Shown piece after piece: positions 46,018 to 58,869 of a DNA stretch of 64,000 bases. Where the stretch lies: the NCBI GenBank assembly GCA_032871835.1, contig CM065296.1, forward strand, positions 5,528,001-5,592,000. Reading direction: 5' to 3'. The position numbers and the translations under genes are program-made. Origin of the DNA: Dipteronia dyeriana. Its lineage: Eukaryota; Streptophyta; Magnoliopsida; Sapindales; Sapindaceae. How positions within the stretch are numbered: the stretch's first letter is position 1; the number at the start of each line of letters is the position of its first letter. The notes beneath the pieces were generated by a model. It was not told the origin of the DNA. It did not search any database and worked only from the letters and a program-made list of their open reading frames with translations.

Positions 46018-48107
46018 TATATCATACCGGCAGTCCATTGAATGAATACGAGTACACATATTTCTTGATGGGTTGGATAACACCTTTCTAGGCCCTTACA
46101 GAAGCTGTAGTTGCTCCAACAATTCCAAACTTACCCCCTCATGTCTTCGGATGTGTTGCCTATGTTCATCTTCATAAACATCAACGCAGTAAATTAATGC
46201 CTCGAGCCTTGAAATGTGTCTTTGTTGGATATGCTACTTATCAAAAAGGGTATATATGTTATCATCTTCCTACTCAACACATGTTTATCACTATGGATGT
46301 CATGTTCCATGAAGATACTATTTATTTCTCTGAGTCTGACTTTTAAGGGGAGAAATTGGATGAAATTCAGACTCTTGTATATAACCTTGAGAAAGATATG
46401 GCTGAAGTATCTGATCGAAATGTAAGTGATAATGTTGTTGAAGTATCTGATCAAAATGTAAGTGATTTAAATCCTAGTAGTCAAAAGTTTGATTTGAGTG
46501 GTGATGCCTTACACAACGATACAATAAATGAAGAAGTGAGCGATTTGGATTTAAGTGGTCAAAACTTAAATCCAAGTGGGAATGAGCACCCAAAAAGCCA
46601 AGATACATCTGAAGTCGAATCTGAATCTCTCCCAATCGATACACCAAACCAATCATTTTCTGAGAATAGTCCTTATATGGTACCTGAGTCATCCAGAAGA
46701 CAGTTACCACAACGCCTCACTAGAGGTATTCCAAAACTCACATATGAACCTCAATTGACTAGTAAAGTAAGATATCCTATGAACCATTATAAGTCTACCT
46801 ATCGCTTGTCAAAAACAAATCAATCATTTGTCAATCAATTATCAATTGTATCTATACCTAACAGTGTGCAGGAAGCCTTAACTGATCCAAGATAGAAAGC
46901 TGCAATAAATGAAGAGATGGCCTCCGTACAAAAAAAACCAAACTTGGGAGCTTGTTGACTGGCCAACATGAAAGAAAACAGTTGGGTGTCGATGGATATT
47001 TACTGTGAAATACAAAGCTGATGGTACAATCGAATGCTTTAAAGCAAGGTTGGTGGCAAAAGGATACACTCAAACCTATGGGATAGATTATACAGAAACT
47101 TTTGCAGCTATAGCTAAAATCAACATTGTTCGGGTCTTGTTATCTTTAGCTGCAAATTTAGATTGGCCATTACAACAATTCGATGTGAAGAGCACATTCC
47201 TACATGGTGAACTATTAGAAGAAGTATACATGGATCTTCCACCAGGGAGCGTGATAACAGAAAGACAAAATCAAAAGGTGTGCAAGTTGAAGAAATCTCT
47301 ATATGGATTAAAACAATACACTATAGCGTGGTTTGGGCGATTTACCAAATCTATGATAATTTTTTGCTATAGACAAAGTAATTCAGACCACACATTATTT
47401 TTAAAAAAGCATCATGGGAGACTTACTGCACTCATTGTATATATGGATGACATGATCATCACGGGCAATGATCCAGAAGAAATAAAAGCCTTATAGGGGT
47501 ATTTGTTCAGAGAATTCGAAATGAAAGACTTAGGTCCCTTAAAATACTTTCTTGGAATAGAAGTGTCTCGATCTAATAAAGGAATATTCTTATCTCAAAG
47601 GAAGTATGCCTTAGATTTGCTACATGAAACTGGCATGACAGCCTGCCAACCTGCTCACACTCCAGTAGAAGAAGGTCTGAAGTTATGTATTGAGGCGAAC
47701 CAGGTACCAGTTGACATGGGGAGATACCAGAGACTTATTGGAAGATTGATGTATTTAGCTCACACAATAGCAGATCTTGCCTATGCTTTGAGCATCGTTA
47801 GCCAGTTTATGCATAATCCTGGAGAGCAATCTATGAATGCAGTCATGCGTATTTTAAGGTATTTGAAGTCTGCTCCAGGAAAGGGAATACTATTCTCTAA
47901 AAATACAAATGACCAAAATATAAAAGTATATACAGATGCTGATTGGGCTGGAGCAATTGATGATAGGTGATCAACTTCAGGATATTTTTCGTGTAGAAGT
48001 AAGAAACAAAATGTTGTTGCACGATCTAGCGCAGAAGCTGAATACAGGGGAATGGCGTTAGGAATTTGTGAAGCACTGTGGTTGAGATTTCTCTTACAGT
48101 ACCTAGG
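46018..48107 (+). pseudogene. Copia-1 polyprotein: gag scrap, integrase end, RT, RNase H start
   Basis: 46018-46095 completes the gag fragment (RVHIFLDGLDN). It then jumps to the integrase C-part (PPHVFGCVAYVHLHKH, ALKCVFVGYA; 46130-46250), so about 2 kb is deleted. A linker (46356-46895) repeats DLNPS/DLDLSGQN-like units. RT runs 46895-47500 (ECFKARLVAKGYTQTYGIDY, DWPLQQFDVKSTFLHGEL, KKSLYGLKQ, VYMDDMII) and continues after a stop at 47494 to 47970 (EFEMKDLGPLKYFLGIEV, VYTDADWAGAID). RNase H continues to 48107 (SSAEAEYRG), where a CACTA element interrupts it. The polymerase box reads Y-M-D-D. Several stops and frame breaks. Confidence 0.85.
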
Positions 48108-48109
48108 CT

Positions 48110-49553
48110 CACTACAAAAATTGGGCTTTTCCGAGGGCTAAATGTCGTCGGAAAAGACGATTTCCAGTCGGAAGTATGCTTTTCCGATAAAAAAAGACCG
48201 TCGGAGGCCGTCACAAATACGCTCATCGTAAATAACAGTTTACCGATGAGCCGTCACAAATATGACCATTTCTGACGGTCAAGGCTGTCGAAAAAAAATA
48301 AAAATGTCGTCGGTAATAGTAATTAGAGGTGATCCAAATTACTAGTATTTCCGACGGCTTACCTTTATTTCTGACGGGGATTGGTTGTCAGAAAAAGATT
48401 AATGAAAAAAAAATGACACGCCACGCCCAACTAATTCTATACACTTCATGTGGCTTGAACCCGTGACCTCAATAATAGACAATAAATGTTACTCTTAACG
48501 TTTTGCTACAACTTTATATTTGATATTTTTTTACATACCATTTATATATAAGCTATTGATATGTTAATTAAATATATTTTTTTTTTGTACAATATTTAAA
48601 TATAACTATTGATATTGTTTTATAAAATAATATTTTTAATAAAATATTTCCCTTATCCGATATGAAATTACATTTTACTACTTTATTTTGAAATATGATA
48701 CGTATATTATATCCTTGTTGATTTTATTTTTTATAATCAACATTTTACTAAAATAAATTAATAATTTAAACTTATTTCAGTAAAATTTATAATTGTTTTG
48801 TATGATAATCAAGTTGACATTAAATAAAATTATTAGAGTTTTTTTTTTCAAAAAAATATGATATAGTAGTGTCATTGAACATAATTATAAATAACTAAAT
48901 ATTCTTGTAATTACTAATAATTTTGTTATATTTTATATTTATCTAATTTAGATAGATATACACATAAAGTAGACTTCTTATTAGTCTCATTGTTTTGTTC
49001 CTAAAGCCTGATCCCTATTGTCTAATTTTCTTACAGTGATCGTCATGTATATATATACATTATCTATGACATTATTTGAAAATTTCAAAATTAAATCAAA
49101 ATATTCGGCAAAAAAATTGACAGAGTGATTTCGCTAAAAAAATAGTGATAAATAAAAAATAATATTATAAATTATCAAATACATTCCATTATAATTTATT
49201 AACTAATATTATAATAATAAAATAATTATTTTTTTCAATGACAATGCCATAACAAATAATATAGAAAATAGTACTATATTTTCGATAGCATAATTGCCCT
49301 TAAAATTAATTTGAATTAAATTTTATCATTTCCGACGGCACAAAAAATACCGCCGGAAATATTGTATTACTTTTTCCATAATTTCAATGGCATAAAGACT
49401 ATTTCCGACTGTTATTCGACTGTCGAAACTGTGGTATTATATTTTGACTCATTTCCGACGGCTCTAATATGACCGTCGAAAAATGTACTATTGCCGACGA
49501 CAATTAGCGCCGCCGAAAATAGTTCGTCACTAATAGATATTTTTTTTATAGTG
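48110..49553. mobile_element. Non-autonomous CACTA element
   Basis: CACTACAAAAATTGGGC at 48110 and TTTATAGTG ending at 49553 form the CACTA/TAGTG ends. The 3-bp duplication GCT is at 48107-48109 and 49554-49556. Subterminal repeats of the TTTCCGACGGC/GCCGTCGGAAA type crowd both ends, as is usual for transposase binding in this superfamily. The 1444-bp body has no coding region. Confidence 0.9.
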
Positions 49554-49556
49554 GCT

Positions 49557-49828
49557 ACTCATCAAATCAACCAATTCAATTATATTGTGACAACAAAGCA
49601 GCATGTGATATAGCTCATAACCCAGTTCAACATGATCGTACAAAGCATTTCGAGGTAGATAGGTTCTTCATTAAGGAGAAACTAGATAAAAAAGTTGTGG
49701 AACTACCAAAGATTCGATCAGAAGATTAGTTGACTGATATTTTTACCAAATGAGTCTCCAATCAAGTGTTCTCAAAGTTTTTAGACAAGTTAGGCATGTG
49801 TGATATCTGTGCACCAACTTGAAGGGGA
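49557..49828 (+). pseudogene. Copia-1 RNase H end and polypurine tract
   Basis: Continues the interrupted frame: [16 protein letters not shown], then [15 protein letters not shown] and DKLGMCDICAPT, to the stop before the purine tract GAAGGGGAG (about 49820-49829). A TAG at about 49726 interrupts. Confidence 0.8.
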
Positions 49829-49829
49829 G

Positions 49830-50015
49830 TTCAACGATTTTGTAAGATTGGCAATTGATATTTTCTTTGTTTAGAAGATATTTTAGGTGTGTACATACCA
49901 TAGTGTGATTTTAGGGATTACATAGAGATTTTAGGGAGCTATTTGGGGATTCTATCAATATATGTATTCTTTGCTTTTTCACAATTATGATATGAATAAG
50001 ATTATCAGTTCAACA
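49830..50015 (+). repeat. Copia-1 3' LTR
   Basis: Matches 28124-28282 and continues to an end TTCAACA at about 50015, which mirrors the TGTTGA start of the left LTR. No matching target duplication is visible at the outer ends, which may have been lost with the neighbouring hAT insertion or a deletion. Confidence 0.65.
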
Positions 50016-50515
50016 TCTCTGTAAAGAAGGATGACATTTATACTATCGTTTTGTTCCCCTAATACGGTTACTTGCTCTCCAATTTTCCCGAGGGAAACCA
50101 TCCTTTCATGGTTTCCCTTGATCACTCTTGGTTGACTATTCATGTCATCTTTTATTTGATTTTTGATTTCAACTCCAACCTTTTTTTGTTCTCTATTGCT
50201 CTAATGTGACTTCATTAGATTTATTTCTACATATAACATAATGATAGTAAAAAAAGTAAACACCAATTTGATAGGGAAAGTTGAGTGATGGTGCACCCTA
50301 TGAATATAAGCTTATGTCAAACAACTCAAAATCTTGTTTGCCAATTTTTGGTTTTGGTGATGACTACATAATTGCTCAAAAAGCATTGTTAGTTAAAATT
50401 GATCTGTCAAATTTTTTGTTTAGCTATGACCTTTATAATAGCTTAGATTATGCTTCCAAATTTCTATTTGTAATAATGAACAATATACAACATTAAATTA
50501 ATTTATGTGTTGTAC
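50016..50515. other. Non-coding flank
   Basis: One open stretch (50281-50496) has no recognisable domain. Nothing else supported. Confidence 0.4.
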
Positions 50516-50519
50516 TTTT

Positions 50520-51210
50520 TCTATCCAAATGCCCGGCGACCGTGTCGGGCCTTTAACAGACCAAGTCCAAAGAAACCTGAAGAGAAAACAGGCCGATCTG
50601 TTAACGACCCCCAGCCTGACAGTGTTAGGCCCTTAATAGGTAGAGCCCAAAGGAGCCTGAAGAGAAAACAGACCGGGTCATGCCTGGTCTGTTAGTTGGC
50701 CAGACAGGCCGGTCTTTATATATATATATAATTTTTATAAATATTTTACTATTGGCAATCAAACCATGGTGGTGAAGTTGTGTGACTTACCTTTTCAATG
50801 TAAGTTCAATCTTGTTAAGTTAAGAATATCTTAATATATATTTTGTTTAAATAGTTTTAAAAAATTTCTTTTATAAAATTGTTGTGGGTGGGAATCGAAT
50901 CAGGGTTTATGGGGGAAAACGGATTGGGACTTAACCAATTCAGTGCAAGATTAACTTTAATTTTATGCATATTAATATATATTGTATAATTAGTGTTTTT
51001 TTTAAGAAAAAAATATATTGGCAGTCCTACCAGGCCGACCTATCAGGGTGAGGGCTTTAATTTGGTGGCCGAGTCTGGGGTCAGCTTTGTAGCCAGGCTT
51101 TGGCCTAGCTTACTATTGATCGGGCCATACCATGCCTGGTCTGTCACGGGATCTGGCCGGTTAGGTTTGGCCTGCTAGGCCTGGTCCTTTTTTGCCACCA
51201 CTAATCTATC
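50520..51210. mobile_element. hAT-like repeat remnant with CATGCCTGGTCTGT direct repeats
   Basis: GC-rich blocks (about 50530-50720 and 51020-51195) contain CATGCCTGGTCTGT twice, in the same orientation, and flank an AT-rich middle. The right end TTGCCACCACTA resembles a hAT terminus on the minus strand (TAGTGGTGGCAA). The matching left end and 8-bp duplication were not found. Confidence 0.35.
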
Positions 51211-51341
51211 CGATCTAATTGATCGACATGATCTTTTTCCAATTTTGTTTCTCTATTGAGTTTAGAAAAATAAAAAGATGGACCTTGAATTGAACCCATT
51301 TAAACAAGGGTGGTTGGTGGCTTAGGCAACATAGGCGGTTG

Positions 51342-51728
51342 TGTAATACCCAAATTTTGTTCCTTCTTTATTAGTATTAATAATATTATTGATATAAATA
51401 GGAACACATCCATTCAGTTTTTTTTTTTGTTAAGGCAACTAAATCATCCGGTGTTAAACCGGAGTATTTTGGCATTAAACCAGACCAATGATTGATTCTC
51501 CAGCATTATTACAAGTCAATTCCCATGATATTTGACATAAGTCAATTTCCACATGTATAGTGATTTGAAATAAGTCAATTTCCACATTTAGAGTGATATG
51601 AAATAAGTCAATTTCCACATTTAAAGGGATTTGAATATTTTAGTAAAATCAGTGGAATTGTATGTAAGACCCGAATTACTCCTTTTATTAATGATAATAG
51701 TATTATGACATTAATAATAAATAAATAG

Positions 51729-51773
<45 letters not shown>

Positions 51774-51911
51774 AGTCAACTTCTAGTTTCTTTTATTAAG
51801 ACAACTAATTACTAGGGATTGGTTCTCTAATATTATTCAAAGACAATCGCAAATAAAATCTCCATATTTTGAGGGATTTGAATATACTAGCAAAATTAGT
51901 AGGATTTGTAT
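51342..51911 (+). repeat. Tandemly duplicated head of the solo LTR
   Basis: Unit 1 is 51342-51663 and unit 2 is 51664-51911. Both start TGTAA(T/G)ACCC, share TTATTA.T.ATAATA..ATT, a GATTG(A/G)TTCTC segment and GGGATTTGAATAT, and close with (A/G)GTA/TTTGTA. Unit 1 also has three copies of GAAATAAGTCAATTTCCACA-like 31-mers at about 51530-51630. Confidence 0.7.
51730..51770. repeat. (AT)n microsatellite
   Basis: Uninterrupted AT dinucleotides of about 20 units in the solo LTR. Confidence 0.9.
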
Positions 51912-53439
51912 ATCTCCAATATTTTATACTTACTCACATATGCGTATATTTTATAAAGGAATATCAATGAAAGTATCATTTTCATTCTACTTTGAAACTC
52001 TATGAAGGTACAATTTTCTTATACTTTGTTTCATTTTTTTTAAAATTTTTGATTAAAGTTGTAGTTTTTTTTCAAACCATTTTTGTTTTTGACACAAAAT
52101 ATCTCATTTACAAAATGTAGGCCTCTAACAATTGCTTTATTTTAGTTTATGGAGATGTTTTGATGCATGGATTTTGGAGTGAATGAAATAGATATATGTA
52201 TACATGAAGCTTGTAATAAATTGCTGGAATTTTTGGAGTCTATTAAAGAGTTCAAGTTAGAATGTTAGTGTAAGTTGAAATTTTGATTTGTTTAATACTA
52301 GTGAAGCAAGTTATTGTTTTATTTATTTTAGTTATATTTTTCGGTTGCAATTGATGGTAAATTTTAGTATGAGAATAGTAGACACATATATCAACTTGTG
52401 TTATAATTTTCGGAATTTTTGGTGGTGTTTAGCTTAGGGACAGTTTATTTCTAAGCTAATTGTGGGTGGAAAATTTTCTGAATTATTAAACTGACCTTAT
52501 TGTAATAGAATAATTTAGGTGAGATATTTGATAATATAGTTTTAAAGACATTATTGAATAAGAAAATAAATTTTCATGAATTTTGGTGATGTATAAGTAA
52601 TTTAATTCTTTGGATATATTTGATGTTTAAGCCATGATATTTAGACTGACAGTCATGAGCTCTTAGTGTTTTAGGAATTGTAATTCTCAAAAAGAGAAAG
52701 GTAAAATTATGATTTTTGGAATAGAAATAAATTACTGGTTTATTAGTCTACAAAACAAAATTTGGAATTTTTCGCAGACTGTGGATTGTTAAACTCGTAT
52801 ACAAAGTTTGATTAAATGATCAAAATTTATGCTGTCAGGATTGACCCTTGTATGTTTAGAAACTTATAGAAACTTATAGCTATTTTATAAAATTATGATA
52901 TTTTTAGGGGAGTTATTAATCTGACTTTTGGAACTATTGAATAATTATTAAAATTTTTTGAGGCCCCTTAAGATTTTATAATCACTAACGTTTGAGCACT
53001 AAAATTTGTTTTATGAAATCTCTTCATGAAAATGAACAAAAAAATGTATTTATAAGTTAGTTAGATCTCTTTTATTTGGATTATTTAATTGAGGGATTAT
53101 ATTCTATATATTTAGGATTCTCTCATGATTTCCCAATATCGTTAATAAAACCTTAAACTTGCTCATCGGAGGTAAGTAGATTTTCTTTTTTACATAGTAT
53201 GTAATTGCACAAATGTTTTCTTAGAAACCAAATTTATTTATCATATTGTTATGCTCTGAAATATTTTATTATATACGTTTATATATATTTATAAACTCTT
53301 TTTCCTACTTAGTCTTTACTTACATATTTGTTGCTAATTCTTTTAAATGAGTTTTACATTTACTGAAACTATTTATTTAAAAACTTAAATGTTTGATCCT
53401 TTTATGATTTCGTAATGCAAACGTATTGTTATACATACA

Positions 53440-53442
<3 letters not shown>

Positions 53443-53508
<66 letters not shown>
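53443..53508. repeat. (AT)n microsatellite
   Basis: About 33 AT units, also in the solo LTR. Confidence 0.9.
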
Positions 53509-53510
<2 letters not shown>

Positions 53511-53694
53511 AAAGTAATGTTTTAGCTCAACGTCAGTAGCAAATGAAATATGAAATGAAATGTAAAATGAAATATTGATCAACGGTGATAATGTAAATAC
53601 TGTGTGCGTGACAAATGAAATGTTATGATTTTGGTCTTGTACCAATTTCTAAAATGTAAATGACTGGATCACCAGGGGTATTGGTGACACTACT

Positions 53695-55203
53695 TGATAG
53701 GACCCACTCTGACTCCTCTCTTGAGTACGAGGGAGGTCCTGTGATCTGAACTTTTTACTAACATGGTAAAAGAATTTCGACTAAAATTCCATTGCAAATA
53801 CTTGCGCTTAAACATATATTTATAATGTAGAATACAAAATGTACATAACTGTAAGTCTTTTATTGCCATTTTCGTTTATTACAAAAACTCAGTCAAAATC
53901 GCGACTAGACAAAATCCGACCATTTTTTTTAGAAGACCATATATCCGAGTAGGAAATCCGAATAGAAAATCCGAGTAGGAAATCCGAATAGGAAATCCGA
54001 CCATGTCTGACCATGCATCTCAAAATATGAACATGAAAGTCAAAATGTATGATTCTTATGCTTCATGATATCATCGAGTTGCCCACCTCAAAACTGAAAG
54101 GTCCGCACAACCGAGCAACTACCTAGAAAAATATTTTAAAAGTAAAAGGATGAGCGCTAACGCCTAGTGAGTAAATGAAAACTTTTAAAAACATAAGTTT
54201 TCTTCTGAACAACCTTTTCTATGTATTCAATAATACATACTAAATATTACTGTATCATGCCAAATAATTCCATAGTAGTTAAAGATAATATATCTACTTT
54301 CGTATTTAATAAACTGATATACATCTCTTTTCTGAACAAGAATAAGATAATTTATAAAATCTTAATCTGCACCAAATTAGTACCCAATGATATCTTCAAT
54401 ACGTACGCCGAATTACTTCACACATGTATAGTTGGACATAACTTCTGTCATACACGTGCAGAGCGACTCAATACTCTTAACATCTGTCATACACGTGCAG
54501 AGCGACTCTTCTGACATACACATGTGTAGAACGGCCCCAAAAGCCAACAATAACCATAACTGGGGAAGAGCACAGACATGGTGCTTTTATGAAGTCAATC
54601 ATAATCTCTTCTCAATATTTATAAAAGTAATATAACTAATATTTTGAGTACTAATATAAGCATAAGACATACTTTCATTTCTCTATATAATCACCATAAA
54701 TCATCTAAAGAAATAAAACGCTTAATTGATTTGCAAGCACTTAACTTTTAAGCATAAAACAGAAAACTTTTGAGTTAAAAATAAAATTGAAAACTTTTTC
54801 ACTCACAACTTATCCTTCAAGCTAATTCGGACCAAGTACGCTAGGTTCCTTTACTTCATCTTCTTTTCCTAACAATCGCACAAAATCCAAATTAGAATCT
54901 ATTGAATTCAAACAATAAATCAATCAAAAATCTAAAAATCACATGATAAATCCACTGACTTATTTCCCTTGTCTTCCTTCTTTTACCTTTCTTCTACTCA
55001 ATTCCATTGCTTTCTAGCTCTAATATAATTTTTATCCTCCTTTATATATGTAAATGTGGATCGACACAACTAAGCACACAGTTGTCTGTCAACAAGACAG
55101 GCTATGGAGGCTTACTCACCTGATCAATTTTCATTTTACGTTTATCCTTTTTTTAGCCTCTCAATTTGGGATTTTATTGGGCCTGAATGACATGGACCTC
55201 ACA
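53695..55203 (-). repeat. Chromovirus LTR (downstream copy)
   Basis: 1509 bp. Contains a 12- to 13-bp GAGTAGGAAATCC-like minisatellite (about 53946-54003) and two CACGTGCAGAGCGACT copies (about 54457 and 54491). Confidence 0.9.
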
Positions 55204-55229
55204 ATTCACCCTACCATATAAGAATTTTG

Positions 55230-57000
55230 TCCTCGAAATTCACTTATCTAACCTAAATAGATGGGGATACTGATTTCACATATGATCTTCATGTTCCCAA
55301 GTCTCCTATTCTATTGCATGATTTCTCCATAACACCTTCACTAAAGGAATAACCTTAGTATGTAACACTTGTTCCCTTCTGTCTAGAATTTCAATAGGTT
55401 CCTCTTCATAAGTCAAACATTCTCTTAACCTCATTGGTTGTTTGGTTAAAACATGTGTAGGGTCAACTATATATTTACGAAGCATAGAAACATGGAATAC
55501 ATCATGAATTCTTGAAAGTTGAGGGTAACCTAAACGGTATGCCACTACCCCCATTCTGCCAATAATATCATACGGACCAATGTATCGCAGACTTAACTTT
55601 CCATGTCTTCCAAATCGAAGTATACCTTTCCAAGGTGAAATTCATAAGAACACATAGTCACCCACTTTAAATTCAACTTCCCTTATCCGCTTATCTATGT
55701 AGTTTTTCTGCCTATCTTGAGCGATTTTTAATCTGTTTCTGATGATTTTGATCTTCTCTGTTGTGACTTGAACAAGTTCTGGACCTAACAACTTTCTCTC
55801 ACCTACTTCATCCCAACATACCGGTGTTCTGCATTTCTCCCATATAAAACTTTATAAGGAGTCATTTCAATGCTAGCCTGATAACTACTATGTAGGCAAA
55901 TTCTATCAATGGTACACACGCACATCCCAACTTCCTATGAAATTCATCACACAAGCTCAAAGCATATCTTTTAACGTCTGAATAGTATGCTCTGATTGAC
56001 CATCAGTCTGCGGATGAAAAACAGTACTAAAATGCAGTCTAGTTCCCAAAGCCTTCTGTAATTTAGGCCAAAATCTAGATGTAAACCAAGGATCTTTGTC
56101 TGACACTATAGATACCGGTGCGTCATGAATACGAACTATTTCATCAATATAAATTCTGGCTAATTTTTCAAGAGAGTAAGAAATACTGATTGGCAGAACG
56201 TGTGCAGACTTCGTAAGTCAATCAACAATCACCCATACACTGTCGTGACCACTCTGACTACGAGGGAGTCCTACCACAAAATCCATGGTAACATGTTCCT
56301 ATTTCCATTCGGGAATAAGAAGTGGTTGAGAAAGTCCTGCTGGTTTCTGATGCTCTGTCTTATCTTGCTGACAAATCAAACATTTAGAGACGAATTCAAC
56401 TATCTCTTTTTTCATACCTTGCCACCAATAATGCTCTTTCAAAGTATGATACAATTTTACTTCCTGGATGCATTGCATAAGCTGAAGAGTGAGCTTCCCC
56501 TAAAATTTCACCTTTGAGTTCCTTAATGTTTGGTACACAAAGTCTGTTACCTAGAACTAATGTACCATAACTTCTTATTACAAAATCAGCTCGTAAGTTT
56601 TTTTGCACTTCTTCCTTCAATTAACTAAATAAGAATCTTGAGTTTGCAATTCTCGTATACGATCAATCAAAATAGGTCTAACCTAAAAAGTAGCCAATAA
56701 TGCTCTGAAATCACATGCCTCTAGCTTAACTCTCAAAATTATTAATTCAGCTAATAATGGAAGGTAAATCATCTTCAAATGAGCCATAGAACTTAAAGAT
56801 TTTCTACTGAGTGCATCTGCCACCACGTTTGCCTTACCATAACGATATTCAATCGTACATTCATAATCTTTAATCAACTCAATCCATCTTCTTTGTCTCA
56901 AATTTAGTTCTTTCTGAGTGAAAGAAATTTTTAAGCTTTTATGATCTGTATAAATCTGACAAGTGACCCCATATAGGTAGTGCCTCCAAATTTTCAATGC
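55230..57000 (-). pseudogene. Chromovirus integrase with C-terminal chromodomain, and RNase H
   Basis: Read right to left. RNase H: 57006-56683 ([32 protein letters not shown]). The integrase zinc-binding part (ILGEAHSSAYAMHPGS) is at about 56470-56520, followed by frame-broken core and tail. 55554-55306 holds HDVFHVSMLRKY and EEPIEILDRREQVLHTKVIP, the last being the chromodomain that directs insertion into heterochromatin in this lineage. Stops near 55600, 56390 and elsewhere. Confidence 0.85.
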
Positions 57001-57309
57001 AAACACAACTGCAGCAAGCTCTAGATCATGTGTTGGGTAATTCTATTGATGCTTCTTTAATTGTCTTGACGTATAAGCTATCACTTTACCATGCTGCATT
57101 AAAACACAACCCAACCCATGTTTAGATGCATCATTATAAATAGTGAATCCATCACTTCCGGCTGGAAGAGCAAGTATTGGAGCAGAAGTCAATCTCTCAT
57201 TGAGTTCTTAAAAACTCTGTTCACAAGTTTCTGATCATTCAAACTTCACATCCTTCTGAGTTAATCTTGTCAGTGGTGTAACTATTTTAGAAAATCCCTC
57301 TACAAATCT

Positions 57310-58665
57310 TCAATAATAGCTTGCTAAACCCAAGAAACTTTTAATTTCTGTCACACTAATTGGTCGTTCCCAATTCACTACAGCTTTAACTTTTTGAAGA
57401 TCAACATAAATACCATCACCAGAAATCACAAGACCCAACAATATAACTCTATCGAGCCAAAATTGACACTTTCTAAATTTGACATAAAGTTGATTATCTA
57501 TCAAGACTTGTAGAATAATTTCTAAATGCTCTGCATGCTCCACCTCATTTTTAGAATAAATCAAAATATCATCAATGAACACAATAACAAATTTGTCTAG
57601 ATAAGGATGAAATACTTTATTCATCAAATCCATGAAAGCTGCTGGAGCATTAGTGAGTCCAAAAGGCATAACTAGAAACTCATAATGCCTATAACGAGTT
57701 CTGAAAGGAGTTTTTGGCACATCACAGTTTCTAATCTTCAATAAGTAATAAACTGCTCGCAAATCTATCTTGGAGAACACCTTTACTCCCTGAAGTTGAT
57801 CAAACAAGTCATCAGTTCATGGGAGTGGGTATTTATTACGCACCGTTGCCTTATTCAATTGCAGGTAATCGATGCATAAATGTAATGTTCCATTTTTCTT
57901 CTTAACAAACAAAATCGGGGCTCCCTATGGTGACACACTAGGTTTAATAAAATTCTTGTCTACCAATTCTTCTAATTGAATCTTCAACTCTTTCAATTCT
58001 GTTGGAGCCATTGTATAAGGTGGAATAGAAATTGGAGTTGTGTCTGGAGCCAAATCTATCACAAACTCAATGTCTCTATCTGATGGTAATCCATGAAGAT
58101 CTTCAGGAAACACGTCTAGAAATTGTCTAACCACATATATATCTTTTATCTTCACCTCACTACCCCTAGTATCAATTACATAAGCCAAATAAGCTGAACA
58201 TTGTTTTTTGAGTAACCGTCTGACAGTAATAGCATATATAACATAAGAAGGAAGAATCTGACGTTCTCCACAGAAAATAACATCTGACTTTCCTTGAAGT
58301 ATAAATTTTACTTCCTTTCGAAAGCAATTTATTATAGCATGGTGTGTAGCAAGCCAATCCATTCCCAAAATAACATCAAAATCACATATATCAAGCGGAA
58401 TCAAATCAACATGTAGCTCATGCTTACCAACTATGACATTGCTGTTTCTATATACATTCTCAGCCAATAAAGATTCACCAATAGGTGTAACCACTACCAT
58501 ATTAGAATCTAGTGGTCTTAATTCTATATCTGCATACATCGTAAAAGATCGAGATACAAATAAATGAGTAGATTCAGGATCAATGAGAACATGAGCATCG
58601 TGGCCAAAAATGGTTAACATACATGTAACGACATCTGGAGTGGTCTCTGCATCTTGCTGAGTCAT
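57310..58665 (-). pseudogene. Chromovirus protease and reverse transcriptase
   Basis: 58665-57925: protease with active site LIDPESTHLF, where the usual D-S-G is D-P-E, then the RT entry (DLAPDTTPISIPPYTMAP, ELKIQLEELVDKNFIKPS). A TAG at 57925 and a TGA near 57809 interrupt. 57807-57310: RT palm with [20 protein letters not shown] and [12 protein letters not shown], and FLGLASYY at the end. The catalytic Asp pair is kept. Confidence 0.88.
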
Positions 58666-58869
58666 AGCAAAAACTCTTACTTGAATACGAGGTCTACCTG
58701 ACTGACCTCTCTGTTGGTTGCCTCTAACCCCTACTGCAATAGCTTGGGTTTTCCCTGTAATTGTAGATCCTCCTGCTTGGGATCCCTTCTATTTTTGATC
58801 TGACTAGCGCCACTTTACATTGGTTGAAAAACTATATTTCTCTCTATGTTGCCTCCCTAGACGAACTCG

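Noticed and set aside
50281..50496. 71-codon frame MSDGAPYEYKL
   Set aside because: No homology I can recognise, no promoter or splice context, and flanked by repeats.
54221..54635. Open frames in the chromovirus LTR (also 60617-61033)
   Set aside because: They lie in both LTRs on the strand opposite the element and have no domain.
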